A stretch of DNA of 64,000 bases from JAPLJU01 sp036725345. GTDB lineage: Bacteria; Desulfobacterota; Syntrophia; Syntrophales; UBA2192. The notes beneath the pieces were generated by a model. The model saw only the letters and a list, made by a program, of their open reading frames with translations. It ran no database searches and was not told where the DNA came from. Of this stretch, positions 42,553-51,857 are shown piece after piece. A program made the translations under genes and the position numbers. The stretch spans positions 1-64,000 of the forward strand of contig DAIMEJ010000009.1 in assembly GCA_036725345.1 (NCBI GenBank), in the 5' to 3' direction. Each line of letters begins with the position of its first letter. Positions within the stretch are counted from its first letter, which is position 1.

Positions 42553-44034
42553 CTAAAGCTCGAAGTTCCAGGTTGTTCCGGCTGCCGTGTCCTTCAGGAC
42601 AATTCCCATTTCAGCAAGGATCGTCCTTTTCTCGTCTGCTTTTTTCCAGTCCTTCGCCGCCCGGGCGGCGTTGCGCTCCGCGATCAGGCCCTCTATTTTC
42701 GCCACATCGAGCCCCCTTTTCGCCACTTCGACGGCCCGGTTCTTTCCGAAGAAGGCATCGGGCTCCTCTTTCAGGATTCCGAAAACGGCACCGAACTCGC
42801 GCAACCGGTCCTCGGCGGCTTTCAGGACAAACACCTCCTCGGGGGCGCCCTTGAATCCCTTGTCGGACATGAAGGCGTTCAGAAGCCGCGCTGCCTCGAA
42901 GACGGCGCCGAGGGCCCTGGCCGTGTTGAAATCATCATCCATGGCCTCGATGAACCGCCGGCGAAACTCCCCGAGCCTGTCAAAAACGTCTTTCGCCCTG
43001 CCCGAGAGCGCATCCGGTGAAAGGACGGGCGTCGCCGCATCCGAAAGCCTGTCCCTGATCCCTTTGAGGGCGGTGTAGAGCCGCGTGAGACCCGCCCTAG
43101 ACTCCTTGAGGGCGTCATCGGAGTAGTCCAGGGGACTGCGATAATGACTCTGTAGCATGAAAAATCTGACGACTTCCGGATGGTAACTCCTGAGAATCTC
43201 CTTGATCGTGAAGACATTGCCGAGGGACTTGGACATCTTCTCGTTGTCGATCCGGATGAAGCCGTTGTGAATCCAGTAGTTGGCAAAAGGTTTCCCCGTC
43301 GCTCCTTCGGACTGCGCGATTTCGTTTTCATGATGCGGGAAGATGAGATCTTCCCCCCCGCCATGGATGTCGAAGGTCTCCCCCAGGTGGCGCGAACTCA
43401 TGACGGAGCACTCGATGTGCCACCCCGGACGCCCCTTGCCCCAGGGGCTTTCCCACCAGGGTTCATTCTCCTTGCTCGCCTTCCAGAGGGCAAAGTCCAG
43501 GGGGTTTCTCTTTTTTTCAGCCACCTCCACGCGGGCGCCGGCCATCATCTCCTCTGGATCGCGCCCTGAGAGCTTTCCGTAACCTTTGAATTTGTCGACG
43601 GCGAAATAAACATCTCCATCCGCCCTGTAGGCCAGGCCCCTGTCCATGAGGGTCTGGATGAGACGGATCATGCCGTCGATGTTTTCCGTGGCTTTCGGGG
43701 TGACGGTCGGCCGCTCAATCCCGAGGCTTGACATGTCCGTGTCGTGCTCCCTGATAAAGCGCTCCGAGATCTCGGTGATGCTGACGCCCTCCTTGTTCGC
43801 GCGGTTGATGATCTTGTCGTCAACGTCGGTGTAGTTCTTGACGAATTTCACCTCATAGCCCCGGAAGCGCAGGTACCGGGCGATGATGTCGAAGACGACG
43901 GCCGAGCGGGCATGGCCGATGTGGCAGAGGTCATAGACGGTCACACCGCAGGCGTAGAGCCCGACCCTCCCCTCCACGATGGGTACGAAATCTTCCTTTT
44001 TCTTCGTCATTGTGTTGTAAACTTGCAAGGCCAT
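42553..44034 (-). CDS. cysS: Cysteinyl-tRNA synthetase
   Basis: 493 residues. Class I signatures CHIGHARSAVVFD (HIGH) and IDNEKMSKSLGN (KMSKS); zinc ligands include Cys in ACGVTVYD, CSVM and HHENE. The C-terminal DALR-like helical domain is complete. Charges tRNA-Cys in the cytosol. Downstream of argC on the same strand (30 bases between stop and start). Confidence 0.97.
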   Translation of the reverse strand: MALQVYNTMTKKKEDFVPIVEGRVGLYACGVTVYDLCHIGHARSAVVFDIIARYLRFRGYEVKFVKNYTDVDDKIINRANKEGVSITEISERFIREHDTDMSSLGIERPTVTPKATENIDGMIRLIQTLMDRGLAYRADGDVYFAVDKFKGYGKLSGRDPEEMMAGARVEVAEKKRNPLDFALWKASKENEPWWESPWGKGRPGWHIECSVMSSRHLGETFDIHGGGEDLIFPHHENEIAQSEGATGKPFANYWIHNGFIRIDNEKMSKSLGNVFTIKEILRSYHPEVVRFFMLQSHYRSPLDYSDDALKESRAGLTRLYTALKGIRDRLSDAATPVLSPDALSGRAKDVFDRLGEFRRRFIEAMDDDFNTARALGAVFEAARLLNAFMSDKGFKGAPEEVFVLKAAEDRLREFGAVFGILKEEPDAFFGKNRAVEVAKRGLDVAKIEGLIAERNAARAAKDWKKADEKRTILAEMGIVLKDTAAGTTWNFEL

Positions 44035-44063
44035 GGGAATCCCCCTTTTTGTGAAGACGGCTT

Positions 44064-45101
44064 CTACGGGTACAGGGCAATGATGTCGAGCCCCCTCGCC
44101 TCATCAAGGCCGCACATGATATTCATGTTCTGCACGGCCTGCCCGGAGGCGCCTTTGACGAGGTTGTCGATCGCCGTGATGACAATGACCCGGTTCGTCC
44201 GCCGGTCCACGGAGAGCCCGATGTCGCAGTAATTGGACCCCCGGACGTAGGAGACATTCGGGAAAGCGCCTTCCCTGTATACCCGAACGAACTTCTCCCC
44301 CCGGTAGAAATCGCGGTAGAGATCGAGGAGGGCGGCAGCGGTCACACCTTTCAGCAGCGTCGAGTAGATGGTGCTCAAAATCCCCCGGTTGATGGGAAGA
44401 AGGTGGGGCGTGAATGAAATCTTCACTTCCCGGCCGGCGAGGCGGGACAGTTCCTGCTCGATCTCCGGCGCGTGCCTGTGCTCGCCCACCTTGTAGGCCT
44501 TGAAACCCTCCTCCACCTCGCAGAAGAGGGAACCGAGCTGCGGCTCCCGCCCGGCGCCGCTGACACCCGACTTGGAATCGACGATGACGGAATCGGGGTC
44601 GATAACCTTCTCCCGAAGGACCGGCGCGAGGCCGAGGATGGCGCTCGTGGGGTAACAACCGGGATTGGCAACGAGCCTGGCCGTTCGGATCTCCTTCCGG
44701 TAGAGTTCGGGCAGTCCGAAAACCGCCTCCGGCAGAAGCCCCGGCGCGCTGTGCTTGTGATACCATGCCTCGAATACAGACAGATCACGCAGGCGGAAAT
44801 CAGCACTCAGGTCAATGATCTTTTTCCCCGCCTCGAGGAACAGCGGGGCCGCCGCCATGGCCTCCCCGTGAGGGAGCGCCAGGAACACGACATCGCACAG
44901 CTTTGCCACGTCCTGCGGCGAGGCGTCCATATACTTCAGACCGGTGAGGCCCTCGAAAACGGGGAAAATGTCCGAAACGGCGATCCCCTTGAATTTCCGG
45001 GATGTCAAGGCCACGACCTCCACGTCGGGATGCCGGAGCAGTATCCGCATCAGCTCCAGCCCCGTGTAACCGCTTCCGCCGTATATTCCGACCTTTAACA
45101 T
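44064..45101 (-). CDS. argC: N-acetyl-gamma-glutamyl-phosphate reductase
   Basis: 345 residues. GIYGGSGYTGLELMRIL is the NADP-binding start and the catalytic Cys is in VANPGCYPTSAILGLAP; the C-terminal GASGQAVQNMNIMCGL is typical. It catalyses the third step of arginine (ornithine) synthesis. GGGGAGA lies before ATG 45101. Upstream is the rpsI terminator, so transcription must start anew or read through. Confidence 0.96.
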   Translation of the reverse strand: MLKVGIYGGSGYTGLELMRILLRHPDVEVVALTSRKFKGIAVSDIFPVFEGLTGLKYMDASPQDVAKLCDVVFLALPHGEAMAAAPLFLEAGKKIIDLSADFRLRDLSVFEAWYHKHSAPGLLPEAVFGLPELYRKEIRTARLVANPGCYPTSAILGLAPVLREKVIDPDSVIVDSKSGVSGAGREPQLGSLFCEVEEGFKAYKVGEHRHAPEIEQELSRLAGREVKISFTPHLLPINRGILSTIYSTLLKGVTAAALLDLYRDFYRGEKFVRVYREGAFPNVSYVRGSNYCDIGLSVDRRTNRVIVITAIDNLVKGASGQAVQNMNIMCGLDEARGLDIIALYP

Positions 45102-45117
45102 GGCGTTCTCCCCTCAT

Positions 45118-45144
45118 AAAAAAAGGGGGCTTGAAAACCCCCTT
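45118..45144 (-). terminator. Rho-independent terminator after rpsI
   Basis: On the minus strand AAGGGGG (45144-45138) pairs with CCCCCTT (45129-45123), followed by T residues down to 45118. It lies ten bases past the rpsI stop. Confidence 0.85.
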
Positions 45145-45154
45145 CCATTCAATC

Positions 45155-45547
45155 CTAGCGTTTCGAGAACTGGAACCGTTTTCTGGCGCCTGGCTGACCG
45201 TATTTCTTACGCTCCTTCATGCGGGGGTCTCGCGTCAGGAACCCTGCCTTCTTCAACACGGACCGCATCTCCGCATCGTATTCACAAAGGGCCCTGGAAA
45301 TGCCGTGCTTGGCGGCATCGGCCTGTCCCGAAATACCGCCGCCGCTGACGGTGATTTTGATGTCGAACTTGCTCCGGCTTCCCGTGACCTCCAGGGGTTG
45401 CTCGATAATCTTCCGGAGAACCTCCCGCGTGAAATAGTCATCGAAATTTCTCTCGTTGACGGTGAGGAGCCCGTTGCCTTCCTTCATCCAGACCCTGGCA
45501 ATAGCCCTTTTTCTCTTCCCCGTCGCGTAATAACGTTTGTCCGTCAT
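45155..45547 (-). CDS. rpsI: Ribosomal protein S9
   Basis: 130 residues from ATG 45547 (GGGAGA upstream). YYATGKRKRAIARVW opens the protein and the basic tail ends in KRFQFSKR, the end that reaches the P-site tRNA. Follows rplM by 61 bases, in the conserved rplM-rpsI operon, and is closed by a terminator. Confidence 0.97.
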   Translation of the reverse strand: MTDKRYYATGKRKRAIARVWMKEGNGLLTVNERNFDDYFTREVLRKIIEQPLEVTGSRSKFDIKITVSGGGISGQADAAKHGISRALCEYDAEMRSVLKKAGFLTRDPRMKERKKYGQPGARKRFQFSKR

Positions 45548-45608
45548 GTCCATCTCCCAGCATACCGGCATTCTCAGCCGGATTCATGTCGACAAGGTTA
45601 ATTTCTTC

Positions 45609-46037
45609 TCAGATCTCCAGTACGACGGGCTTCTGCGCGGCGTGGGGGTGCTCCTTGCCCGTGTAAACCTTAAGCTTTTTGAGCATTTGCCGGCCCAGGG
45701 TGCCCTTGGGGAGCATCCCCTTTACGGCTTCCGTCACAAGGCTCTCCGGCTTTTTTTTCAGAAGTTTGCCGGCCGGTATCGATTTGAGTCCGCCCGGATA
45801 GCCGGAGTGACGGTGGTAGATTTTGTCTTCGAGCTTTTTCCCCGTCAGGACGACCTTCTCGGCGTTAACCACCACAACGAAGTCGCCGGTGTCCACATAG
45901 GGGGTGTAAATGGCCTTGTGTTTGCCCCTGAGGCGCTTCGCTACCTCGCTTGCGAGACGACCCAGGATTTTGCCGTCGGCATCAACGAGCAGCCATTCCC
46001 TGTGCACGGATTCTTTCTTGGCATTGTAGGTCTTCAT
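45609..46037 (-). CDS. rplM: Ribosomal protein L13
   Basis: 142 residues from ATG 46037, chosen by homology (MKTYNAKKESVHREW); the ribosome site is weak. DGKILGRLASEVAKRL and NAEKVVLTGKKLEDKIYHRHSGYPGG are diagnostic. First gene of the rplM-rpsI operon, with promoter at 46072-46100, giving a short leader of about 28 bases. Confidence 0.97.
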   Translation of the reverse strand: MKTYNAKKESVHREWLLVDADGKILGRLASEVAKRLRGKHKAIYTPYVDTGDFVVVVNAEKVVLTGKKLEDKIYHRHSGYPGGLKSIPAGKLLKKKPESLVTEAVKGMLPKGTLGRQMLKKLKVYTGKEHPHAAQKPVVLEI

Positions 46038-46071
46038 AAAAACACCGTAGTCCGTCAAAAATTAAATAAGG

Positions 46072-46100
46072 AGATTATGCAATTCAGCCTGATTTGTCAA
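46072..46100 (-). promoter_or_regulatory. Sigma-70-type promoter of rplM-rpsI
   Basis: On the minus strand TTGACA (46100-46095), 17 bases, TAATCT (46077-46072; CATAAT overlaps at 15-base spacing). Predicted start near 46065, directly ahead of rplM. Confidence 0.6.
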
Positions 46101-46113
46101 GGAAAAATCCCTC

Positions 46114-48360
46114 CTAATGTTGAAACCAGAAATGCCCGCTCTTGGCCTGTTCCTCCGGTGTTTTCTTGGGCGGTTGGGACAGCCCCAGGAGGTTCAACCG
46201 GACCTGCACATTCCTGTCATCCCGCTCGTCGGAGTAGGCAAACTCGATTCCCCAGCACTGCCTGCGAAAGGCGACGTAATAGGTGGATTCCAGATTGTCG
46301 CCCTCGAAGAGATTCTGCCGCAGCCTGTAGCCGAGGTCGACGGCTCTGGTGACCCTTGCCTGCAAAAGGAGGTTGACCTGCTCGACGCTGTTCTGGGTAT
46401 AGAGGTACTGGACCCTTGCCGAATCTCCCCGTTCATCGTACACACCCAGCTCGTGGGTCATCGCCGTCCAGTCACTCGAGTTGACATCAAACACCAGGGT
46501 CGATTTGTATGACATGTACCGGTAGGGATAGAATTCCAGCTCCGCGTTCAGGGGACCGAAATGATGCCCCGGACCGCCCACGGGTGAGGTGGTGACCGGG
46601 GTGAGCGACGTACTGAGGGGGTTGATGTTGTAAACTTCCCCCCGGAAATCAAAAAGCTGAAAGAGCTTGAGACGCAGAAACTCCCGGTAGGTCCATTTCC
46701 CTTCCTGGTCCCTGAATCTGGATGTGAGGGTGTTAAGCAGGGACCAGGTGATGCTGTTCTGCGTGTTGATGGTCGTCACAAAATCGGGAAGTTCGTCCGC
46801 GCTGACCGTGGCATAGGTATAAATCAGCTCCGGCTTGACATAATGCTTTATCTTGTCCACCGACTCGCCGCCGACATCAAAGATCTTGTAGAGATACGAC
46901 GACAGCTTGGCGTTCGCAAGGGCGATCTGGCGACTTCCCGCCTTTTTTTCGGACCCCGTGAGGGCCCCGCTCGTGTCCCAATAGGTCTCCACCAGACCGA
47001 TTTCCGGCGTGAACTGCAGATAACTGCCCAGGTTCATGGGAAGGGACAACACGGGTGCGATATCGAAGAGGTTGCCCTTCTCCCCGACCGATCTGTAATT
47101 ATAGCTGTAGGATCCGTTCATTCCGAAGTTCAAAGGCGATCCAAACACGGGTTGCGTAAAGGCCGTCAGGGAGACTTCGGGATACTTCTGCAGTGTTTTG
47201 TCATTGGACGTTTCGGTAAAGTCGTCCGTGTACCGCACGATTCCCGTCGCATTGACGAGGCCCCAGTTCTTCACGAGACGGCCTTTGGAATCCAGGGAAT
47301 CGAGTCTCTTGTCGCCCACATAGGAGATCCGTTCGAACGGCCGGTTTGCACGGCCCGCGTAATGGTCCAGATAGTAGTTGTGGGAACTGAAATCGCTGAA
47401 GTAAAAAGGGTCCGAGACCTTGTTGATGTCGGTCCGGAGATATAAATCGGGCCCGAAACTGGACTGGTGGTTGAGATAATAAGACCAGCGGTTGTGCCTG
47501 TCGGTCCAGTTTCTTTCCATTTCGTGGATGTCATTCCGGCCGGTCCATTTGTCATCGAGGTAATCGGCGTAAAAGGTGCCGAAGGTGCCGGGAGCGGGGA
47601 AATACCGGAATTCCGCCCCCTGCATGTACCCCCTCTTGTCCATGTAGCGCTGATAGAAGGTCGCATCGGTGTTTTCCGATATGGCCCAGAAGACAGGCAC
47701 TTCCACGTCAAAACCGACTTTGTCATCGGAATAACCGAGGTAGGGAAACAGCACACCCGATTGTCGTGTGGTCTTGACGGGGAAGATGAGGTAGGGGAAA
47801 TAAAGCATCGGGACCTCCCGGATCTGGAATGTGCCATCCTTCATGGTCCCATAACCATCGATGGTCACGTCCATCTCACGGGCAGCGAACCGCCAGTCGG
47901 GGCAGTCGCCGTCGCAGGTGGTGGCCGTCCCGTCCTTCATGAAATAATCGGCCTCCCCCTTCTTTTGAATCTCTTTTCCCCGGATGTAGAAATGAAATCT
48001 CTCAAAGAATATTTTCCCGGACTGGACAGCGCCCGTTTTTGTCTCCGTGTTGAAGTCGACCCGCTCCCCCTGCAGGACGTCGCCATCGCTTCTCAGGTAG
48101 GTGTTTCCCTCGGCGACAGCATCGTTCGTCCGGCGGTTGAGCAGGACACGATCCGCCTGGAGGAAGCCGCCGGAGAAATAGATAATGACATTTCCATCGG
48201 CCTGATAGGTGTCGTTCGCCTGGTCGTAGGTCAGGGTATCCGCCTTGATCGTCACGGGCCCGCCAGGCGCCGCCTTGTCAATGGCCGGAAGCGGCTCGGC
48301 CTGAACGAGAAGACAGAACAACAGGGGCAAGGTTGAGTAAAGAAGTCCGTCCTTTTTCAT
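46114..48360 (-). CDS. lptD: LPS-assembly outer membrane protein LptD
   Basis: 748 residues from ATG 48360. An N-terminal signal peptide (LYSTLPLLFCLLVQAEP), then the OstA/LptA-like jellyroll (VTIKADTLTYDQANDTYQAD to about residue 150), and a large C-terminal beta-barrel with alternating aromatic strands. Cys in TTCDGDCPDW could form the disulfides of LptD. It inserts lipopolysaccharide in the outer leaflet and so marks a Gram-negative envelope. It starts nine bases after the folC stop, on the same strand. LptE is not evident here. Confidence 0.93.
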   Translation of the reverse strand: MKKDGLLYSTLPLLFCLLVQAEPLPAIDKAAPGGPVTIKADTLTYDQANDTYQADGNVIIYFSGGFLQADRVLLNRRTNDAVAEGNTYLRSDGDVLQGERVDFNTETKTGAVQSGKIFFERFHFYIRGKEIQKKGEADYFMKDGTATTCDGDCPDWRFAAREMDVTIDGYGTMKDGTFQIREVPMLYFPYLIFPVKTTRQSGVLFPYLGYSDDKVGFDVEVPVFWAISENTDATFYQRYMDKRGYMQGAEFRYFPAPGTFGTFYADYLDDKWTGRNDIHEMERNWTDRHNRWSYYLNHQSSFGPDLYLRTDINKVSDPFYFSDFSSHNYYLDHYAGRANRPFERISYVGDKRLDSLDSKGRLVKNWGLVNATGIVRYTDDFTETSNDKTLQKYPEVSLTAFTQPVFGSPLNFGMNGSYSYNYRSVGEKGNLFDIAPVLSLPMNLGSYLQFTPEIGLVETYWDTSGALTGSEKKAGSRQIALANAKLSSYLYKIFDVGGESVDKIKHYVKPELIYTYATVSADELPDFVTTINTQNSITWSLLNTLTSRFRDQEGKWTYREFLRLKLFQLFDFRGEVYNINPLSTSLTPVTTSPVGGPGHHFGPLNAELEFYPYRYMSYKSTLVFDVNSSDWTAMTHELGVYDERGDSARVQYLYTQNSVEQVNLLLQARVTRAVDLGYRLRQNLFEGDNLESTYYVAFRRQCWGIEFAYSDERDDRNVQVRLNLLGLSQPPKKTPEEQAKSGHFWFQH

Positions 48361-48368
48361 GAATGGCT

Positions 48369-49655
48369 TCAATCCCCAGGGGGTGTCCTGCCGGGTTTTC
48401 CTGATGCCGTGAGCGCGGCCCGCGTTTCCCCCACGAGATAGAGGGATCCGGTGATGCACACGAGGTCCCTTTCCTCCGCCAGACCGAGTGCGCGCGCCAG
48501 GGCCTGCCCGCTTTCCTCAACGACCTCGGCCCGCGTCCCGGTCTCTCGAAGGAAGCGCGCGGGGATGTCCGGGGGGAGGGCCCTTTCCTCGCGGGGCCTC
48601 GTGAGTATGACGTGATCCGCCAGCGGGACAAGCCGCCGAAGCATTCCCCGGTAGTCCTTGTCGGCAAGGACCCCGAAAACAAGAATGAGCTTTCTGAAGG
48701 AGAAGTTCTCCTCCAGGAACTCCCGGAGGACCGACGCCCCGGCGGGGTTATGGGCACCGTCCACAACCACCATGGGCCTCTCCCGCAGCACTTCCAGCCT
48801 CCCCTCCCAGCGGCACCCGGCAAGTCCCTCGCGTACGCTCCCGTCATCGACGTGAATCCCGCGTCTTCCCAGGAGTTCGACGGCACCGAGGGCGCAGGCG
48901 GCATTGAGGACCTGGTGCCTCCCCAGAAGGCCGAGGCGGAGATTCCGGAAATCGCGTTCGATCCCGAAATAGGAAAACCTGTCGCCGCCGCGTCGGACCT
49001 TGATCTCGCCGCCGACCCGGAACAGTCGGGCCCCTCGTCCGCGGCAGACGGCCTCGAGGGTCTCGATCACGGCCTTCTGCCGGGCGGCAGTGACGACCAG
49101 CCCGCCCGGCTTGATGATCCCCCCTTTTTCATGGGCGATATCCGTCAGTCTTCGTCCCAGATAGGCCCTGTGTTCCAGGGATATATTGGAAATTACAGCC
49201 ACCGCCGGGTTGGCGACATTGGTCGCATCCAGACGCCCCCCGAGGCCGACTTCCAGGACCGCGACGTCGATGCCGGCGCGAAAGAAGTGCAAAAAGGCGA
49301 GGGCCGTCGTGAATTCGAAGTATGTGACGTCTTCCAGGACGTGGTGCCGGACTGCACCGATGAGGTTCCGAAGGTCCCCGCCGGAAATCGCCTTCCCGTC
49401 GACTTTTATCCGTTCACTGAAATCGACGAGGTGCGGGGAGGTGTAGAGACCGGTCCGGTAACCCCCGCGGGTGAGGATGGAGGCCGTCAGGGCCGCGATA
49501 GACCCCTTCCCGTTGGTCCCGCCCACGAGCACGGCTTTAAACCGCCTCTGGGGGTTCCCCATGCGGCGGAGGAGCCTTGTCACGGGCTCCAGGCCGAGAC
49601 GCATGCCGATCCCTTTCAGTGACGACAGATATTCGATGGGATCATGGGGAATCAT
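48369..49655 (-). CDS. folC: Folylpolyglutamate / dihydrofolate synthase
   Basis: 428 residues from ATG 49655 (GAGG upstream). The Mur-ligase-type P-loop is VLVGGTNGKGS, with YTSPHLVDFSERIKV, EVGLGGRLDATN and VVVDGAHNPAGA further on. Adds glutamates to folates and possibly dihydropteroate. An alternate ATG-like start 18 bases upstream exists. Followed by lptD in the same operon. Confidence 0.95.
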   Translation of the reverse strand: MIPHDPIEYLSSLKGIGMRLGLEPVTRLLRRMGNPQRRFKAVLVGGTNGKGSIAALTASILTRGGYRTGLYTSPHLVDFSERIKVDGKAISGGDLRNLIGAVRHHVLEDVTYFEFTTALAFLHFFRAGIDVAVLEVGLGGRLDATNVANPAVAVISNISLEHRAYLGRRLTDIAHEKGGIIKPGGLVVTAARQKAVIETLEAVCRGRGARLFRVGGEIKVRRGGDRFSYFGIERDFRNLRLGLLGRHQVLNAACALGAVELLGRRGIHVDDGSVREGLAGCRWEGRLEVLRERPMVVVDGAHNPAGASVLREFLEENFSFRKLILVFGVLADKDYRGMLRRLVPLADHVILTRPREERALPPDIPARFLRETGTRAEVVEESGQALARALGLAEERDLVCITGSLYLVGETRAALTASGKPGRTPPGD

Positions 49656-49785
49656 CGTTGCGGCCTCATCCACAGACGTGGATCATGCCCCCGTGTCCTG
49701 GCGCACGGTCTGATTAGCACAGCCCTCCGCCGGGGGCAATCATTCTTTTACGGAGTGGAACCGGGGGAACGCGTGGACGGCTCAT

Positions 49786-49824
49786 AAAAAAAGCCAGGGG
49801 CAATCGGTCAGGATACCCATGGCT
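49786..49824 (-). terminator. Rho-independent terminator after the EF-like gene
   Basis: On the minus strand AGCCATGGG (49824-49816) pairs with CCCCTGGCT (49800-49792) with one mismatch, then T residues to 49786. It ends the small EF-Tu-domain gene at 49979. The 323 bases 49656-49978 contain no other recognised feature. Confidence 0.75.
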
Positions 49825-49978
49825 TCAAAACAGTTCTTTCCCCCGCGCTCCGGGTTTCTCGCCGAACTCGAACGGGAAGAAGGGCAAAACCCGTCCGCCG
49901 GGACCATTCGCAAACCGGCAGGCGAAACTTCTCGGCAGGTCTGCGCCCGGCCCAAATGCCGCCTGCGGGAGCTTGAGG

Positions 49979-50239
49979 TTAGTCGGGGATGACCTTGAAT
50001 ACCTCGTCACCAGGACGGACACGGTCGGACACTTTCACGCCGATGTAGTCGCCGACAACGGCCTTCTCGACCTTCTGGTTGTTGACCTCCATGGAATTGA
50101 TGATCTCCTCGAAATTCGTCGTATGACCCACCAGCTTGATCTTGTCCCCCACCTTGAGTTCTCCGGCGGTTATCTTGATGGCGGCGACACTCGGTTTAGC
50201 GAAGAATTTTACGATTTCGCCTATCTTTTCCTCGGCCAT
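49979..50239 (-). CDS. Small translation-factor-like protein (EF-Tu domain 2 fold)
   Basis: 86 residues from ATG 50239 (GGGAGG upstream). EIVKFFAKPSVAAIKITAGELKVGDKIKLVGHTTNFEEIINSMEV is the beta-barrel of EF-Tu/IF2 domain II, without any GTPase domain; VGDYIGVKVSDRVRPGDEVFKV completes it. Such proteins are found in Desulfobacterota and archaea and have no known role. It lies after the rplQ terminator, and so has its own expression or lives on readthrough. Confidence 0.85.
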   Translation of the reverse strand: MAEEKIGEIVKFFAKPSVAAIKITAGELKVGDKIKLVGHTTNFEEIINSMEVNNQKVEKAVVGDYIGVKVSDRVRPGDEVFKVIPD

Positions 50240-50324
50240 AACGCACCCTCCCTTGCTGGATTTTGAACGGATCGTGTTGTATTCCTTACAATTTTTTTCT
50301 TTCAAAATCAAGGTGAAACCGAAA

Positions 50325-50352
50325 CAAAAAAAGCAAGGCCGAGGCCCTGCTT
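50325..50352 (-). terminator. Rho-independent terminator of the ribosomal super-operon
   Basis: On the minus strand AAGCAGGGCC pairs with GGCCTTGCTT (50352-50343 and 50340-50331; one mismatch), followed by eight T residues. It is placed after rplQ (stop 50380). Confidence 0.85.
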
Positions 50353-50379
50353 TTCCGTCCCGATCCTGCCCGCGTCGGG

Positions 50380-50796
50380 CTATTTTTTGGCCGGCGCCTT
50401 CTTCCGTCCCTTGGTCTTCGGTTTTTCCTCCTTCTTGACCTCCGGGGGAATGAGTTCGATCACGGCAAGGGGGGCATTGTCCCCTGCCCGGAACCCGGCC
50501 TTGACGATCCGCGTGTAACCGCCGGCGCGATCCTTGTAGCGGGGCGAGATCTCCTCGAAAAGCTTCTTGACCACCCCGCGTTCGCGCACAACGCTCGCCG
50601 CCTGCCGCCGGGCATGGAGTGTCTCCTTTTTCCCGAGGGTGATCATCTTCTCCGCCACCTTGCGCAGTTCCTTGGCCTTGATGTCCGTGGTGGTGACCTT
50701 CTCGTGCTTGAAAAAGGAAGTGACCATGTTGCGAAGCATGGCTTCCTTGTGGCTTGTGGTCCTGCCGAGCTTCCTTCCTGCCTTCTGATGACGCAT
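50380..50796 (-). CDS. rplQ: Ribosomal protein L17
   Basis: 138 residues. RHQKAGRKLGRTTSHKEAMLRNM opens the protein, with the usual TDIKAKELRKVAEKMITLGK; a Lys-rich tail (KKEEKPKTKGRKKAPAKK) extends it beyond E. coli L17. Last gene of the alpha operon, followed by a strong terminator at 50325. Confidence 0.97.
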   Translation of the reverse strand: MRHQKAGRKLGRTTSHKEAMLRNMVTSFFKHEKVTTTDIKAKELRKVAEKMITLGKKETLHARRQAASVVRERGVVKKLFEEISPRYKDRAGGYTRIVKAGFRAGDNAPLAVIELIPPEVKKEEKPKTKGRKKAPAKK

Positions 50797-50824
50797 GGGG
50801 ATAACCTTTCAAAACGGGATAGAA

Positions 50825-51832
50825 TCAGCTTTTCTCTTTGGCCTTCTCTTTTTCTTCCTTGCGAACGGGGAAGTCGATCTTCATACCGAGGGATAGCCCC
50901 ATCTCGGAGAGGATCTCCTTGATCTCATTCAGGGACTTCCGGCCGAAATTCCTGGTCTTCAGCATCTCCGCCTCCGTTTTCTGTACCAGCTCCCCGATGA
51001 TGTGGATCCCCGCGTTTTTCAAGCAGTTGGCCGAACGGACGGAGAGTTCCAGTTCGTCGACGCTCTTGAAGAGATTTTCGTTGACGGACTCCGTCTCCTG
51101 GACCTGCTCGGACTCTCTCGCCTCCTCCACCTCCTCGAAATTGATGAAGATGTCGAGCTGCTCCTTCAGGATCTTGGCCGCGTAGGCAACGGCGTCCTCG
51201 GGCAGGACGCTGCCGTCGGTCCACACCTCCAGGATCAGGCGGTCATAATCGGTGATCTGGCCGACCCTGGCATGGGTCACCGTGTAGCTCACCTTCTTGA
51301 TCGGGGAAAAGGAAGCGTCGATGTTGATCGTCCCCTCCGGCTGATCGGCATCCCTCTCCCGCCTGGCGGCCACGTATCCCTTGTCTATTCTTGCAACCAT
51401 TTCCGCCTTGAGCTTCGCGCTGCCCGCCAGGGTGCAGAGGTATTGCTCCGGGTTCATGATCTCCACCGACGGATCGGCGGTGATGTCGCCGGCGGTGACA
51501 ACGCCCTCCCTGGCCAGATCGAGACGGAGGGTTTTCGGTCCGTCCTGATTAAGCTTCAGGCGGATTCCTTTCAAATTCAGGATGAAATCCGTCACATCCT
51601 CTTTCATCCCCGGAACGGTTGAGAACTCGTGAAGGACCTTGTCGATCTTCACGGAAACAATGGCGGCACCGTGGATGGAGGACAGGAGGATCCGCCTCAG
51701 TGCGTTTCCCAGGGTGATCCCGAAGCCCCGCTCGAGAGGCTGACAGGTAAACTCACCGTAAAACCGGGTATGGGTTTTTTCGTCAACCTCAATCCGCTTG
51801 GGTCTGATCAGACTGCGCCAGTTTCTCTGCAT
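50825..51832 (-). CDS. rpoA: RNA polymerase alpha subunit
   Basis: 335 residues. N-terminal dimerisation domain (GITLGNALRRILLSSIHGAAIVSVKID), an acidic linker, and the C-terminal domain with LSVRSANCLKNAGIHIIGELV and RNFGRKSLNEIKEILSEMGLSLG that contacts UP elements. Complete and in the normal place between rpsD and rplQ. Confidence 0.98.
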   Translation of the reverse strand: MQRNWRSLIRPKRIEVDEKTHTRFYGEFTCQPLERGFGITLGNALRRILLSSIHGAAIVSVKIDKVLHEFSTVPGMKEDVTDFILNLKGIRLKLNQDGPKTLRLDLAREGVVTAGDITADPSVEIMNPEQYLCTLAGSAKLKAEMVARIDKGYVAARRERDADQPEGTINIDASFSPIKKVSYTVTHARVGQITDYDRLILEVWTDGSVLPEDAVAYAAKILKEQLDIFINFEEVEEARESEQVQETESVNENLFKSVDELELSVRSANCLKNAGIHIIGELVQKTEAEMLKTRNFGRKSLNEIKEILSEMGLSLGMKIDFPVRKEEKEKAKEKS

Positions 51833-51857
51833 ATGCCTTTTCCTCAGGGTTTTGCTG

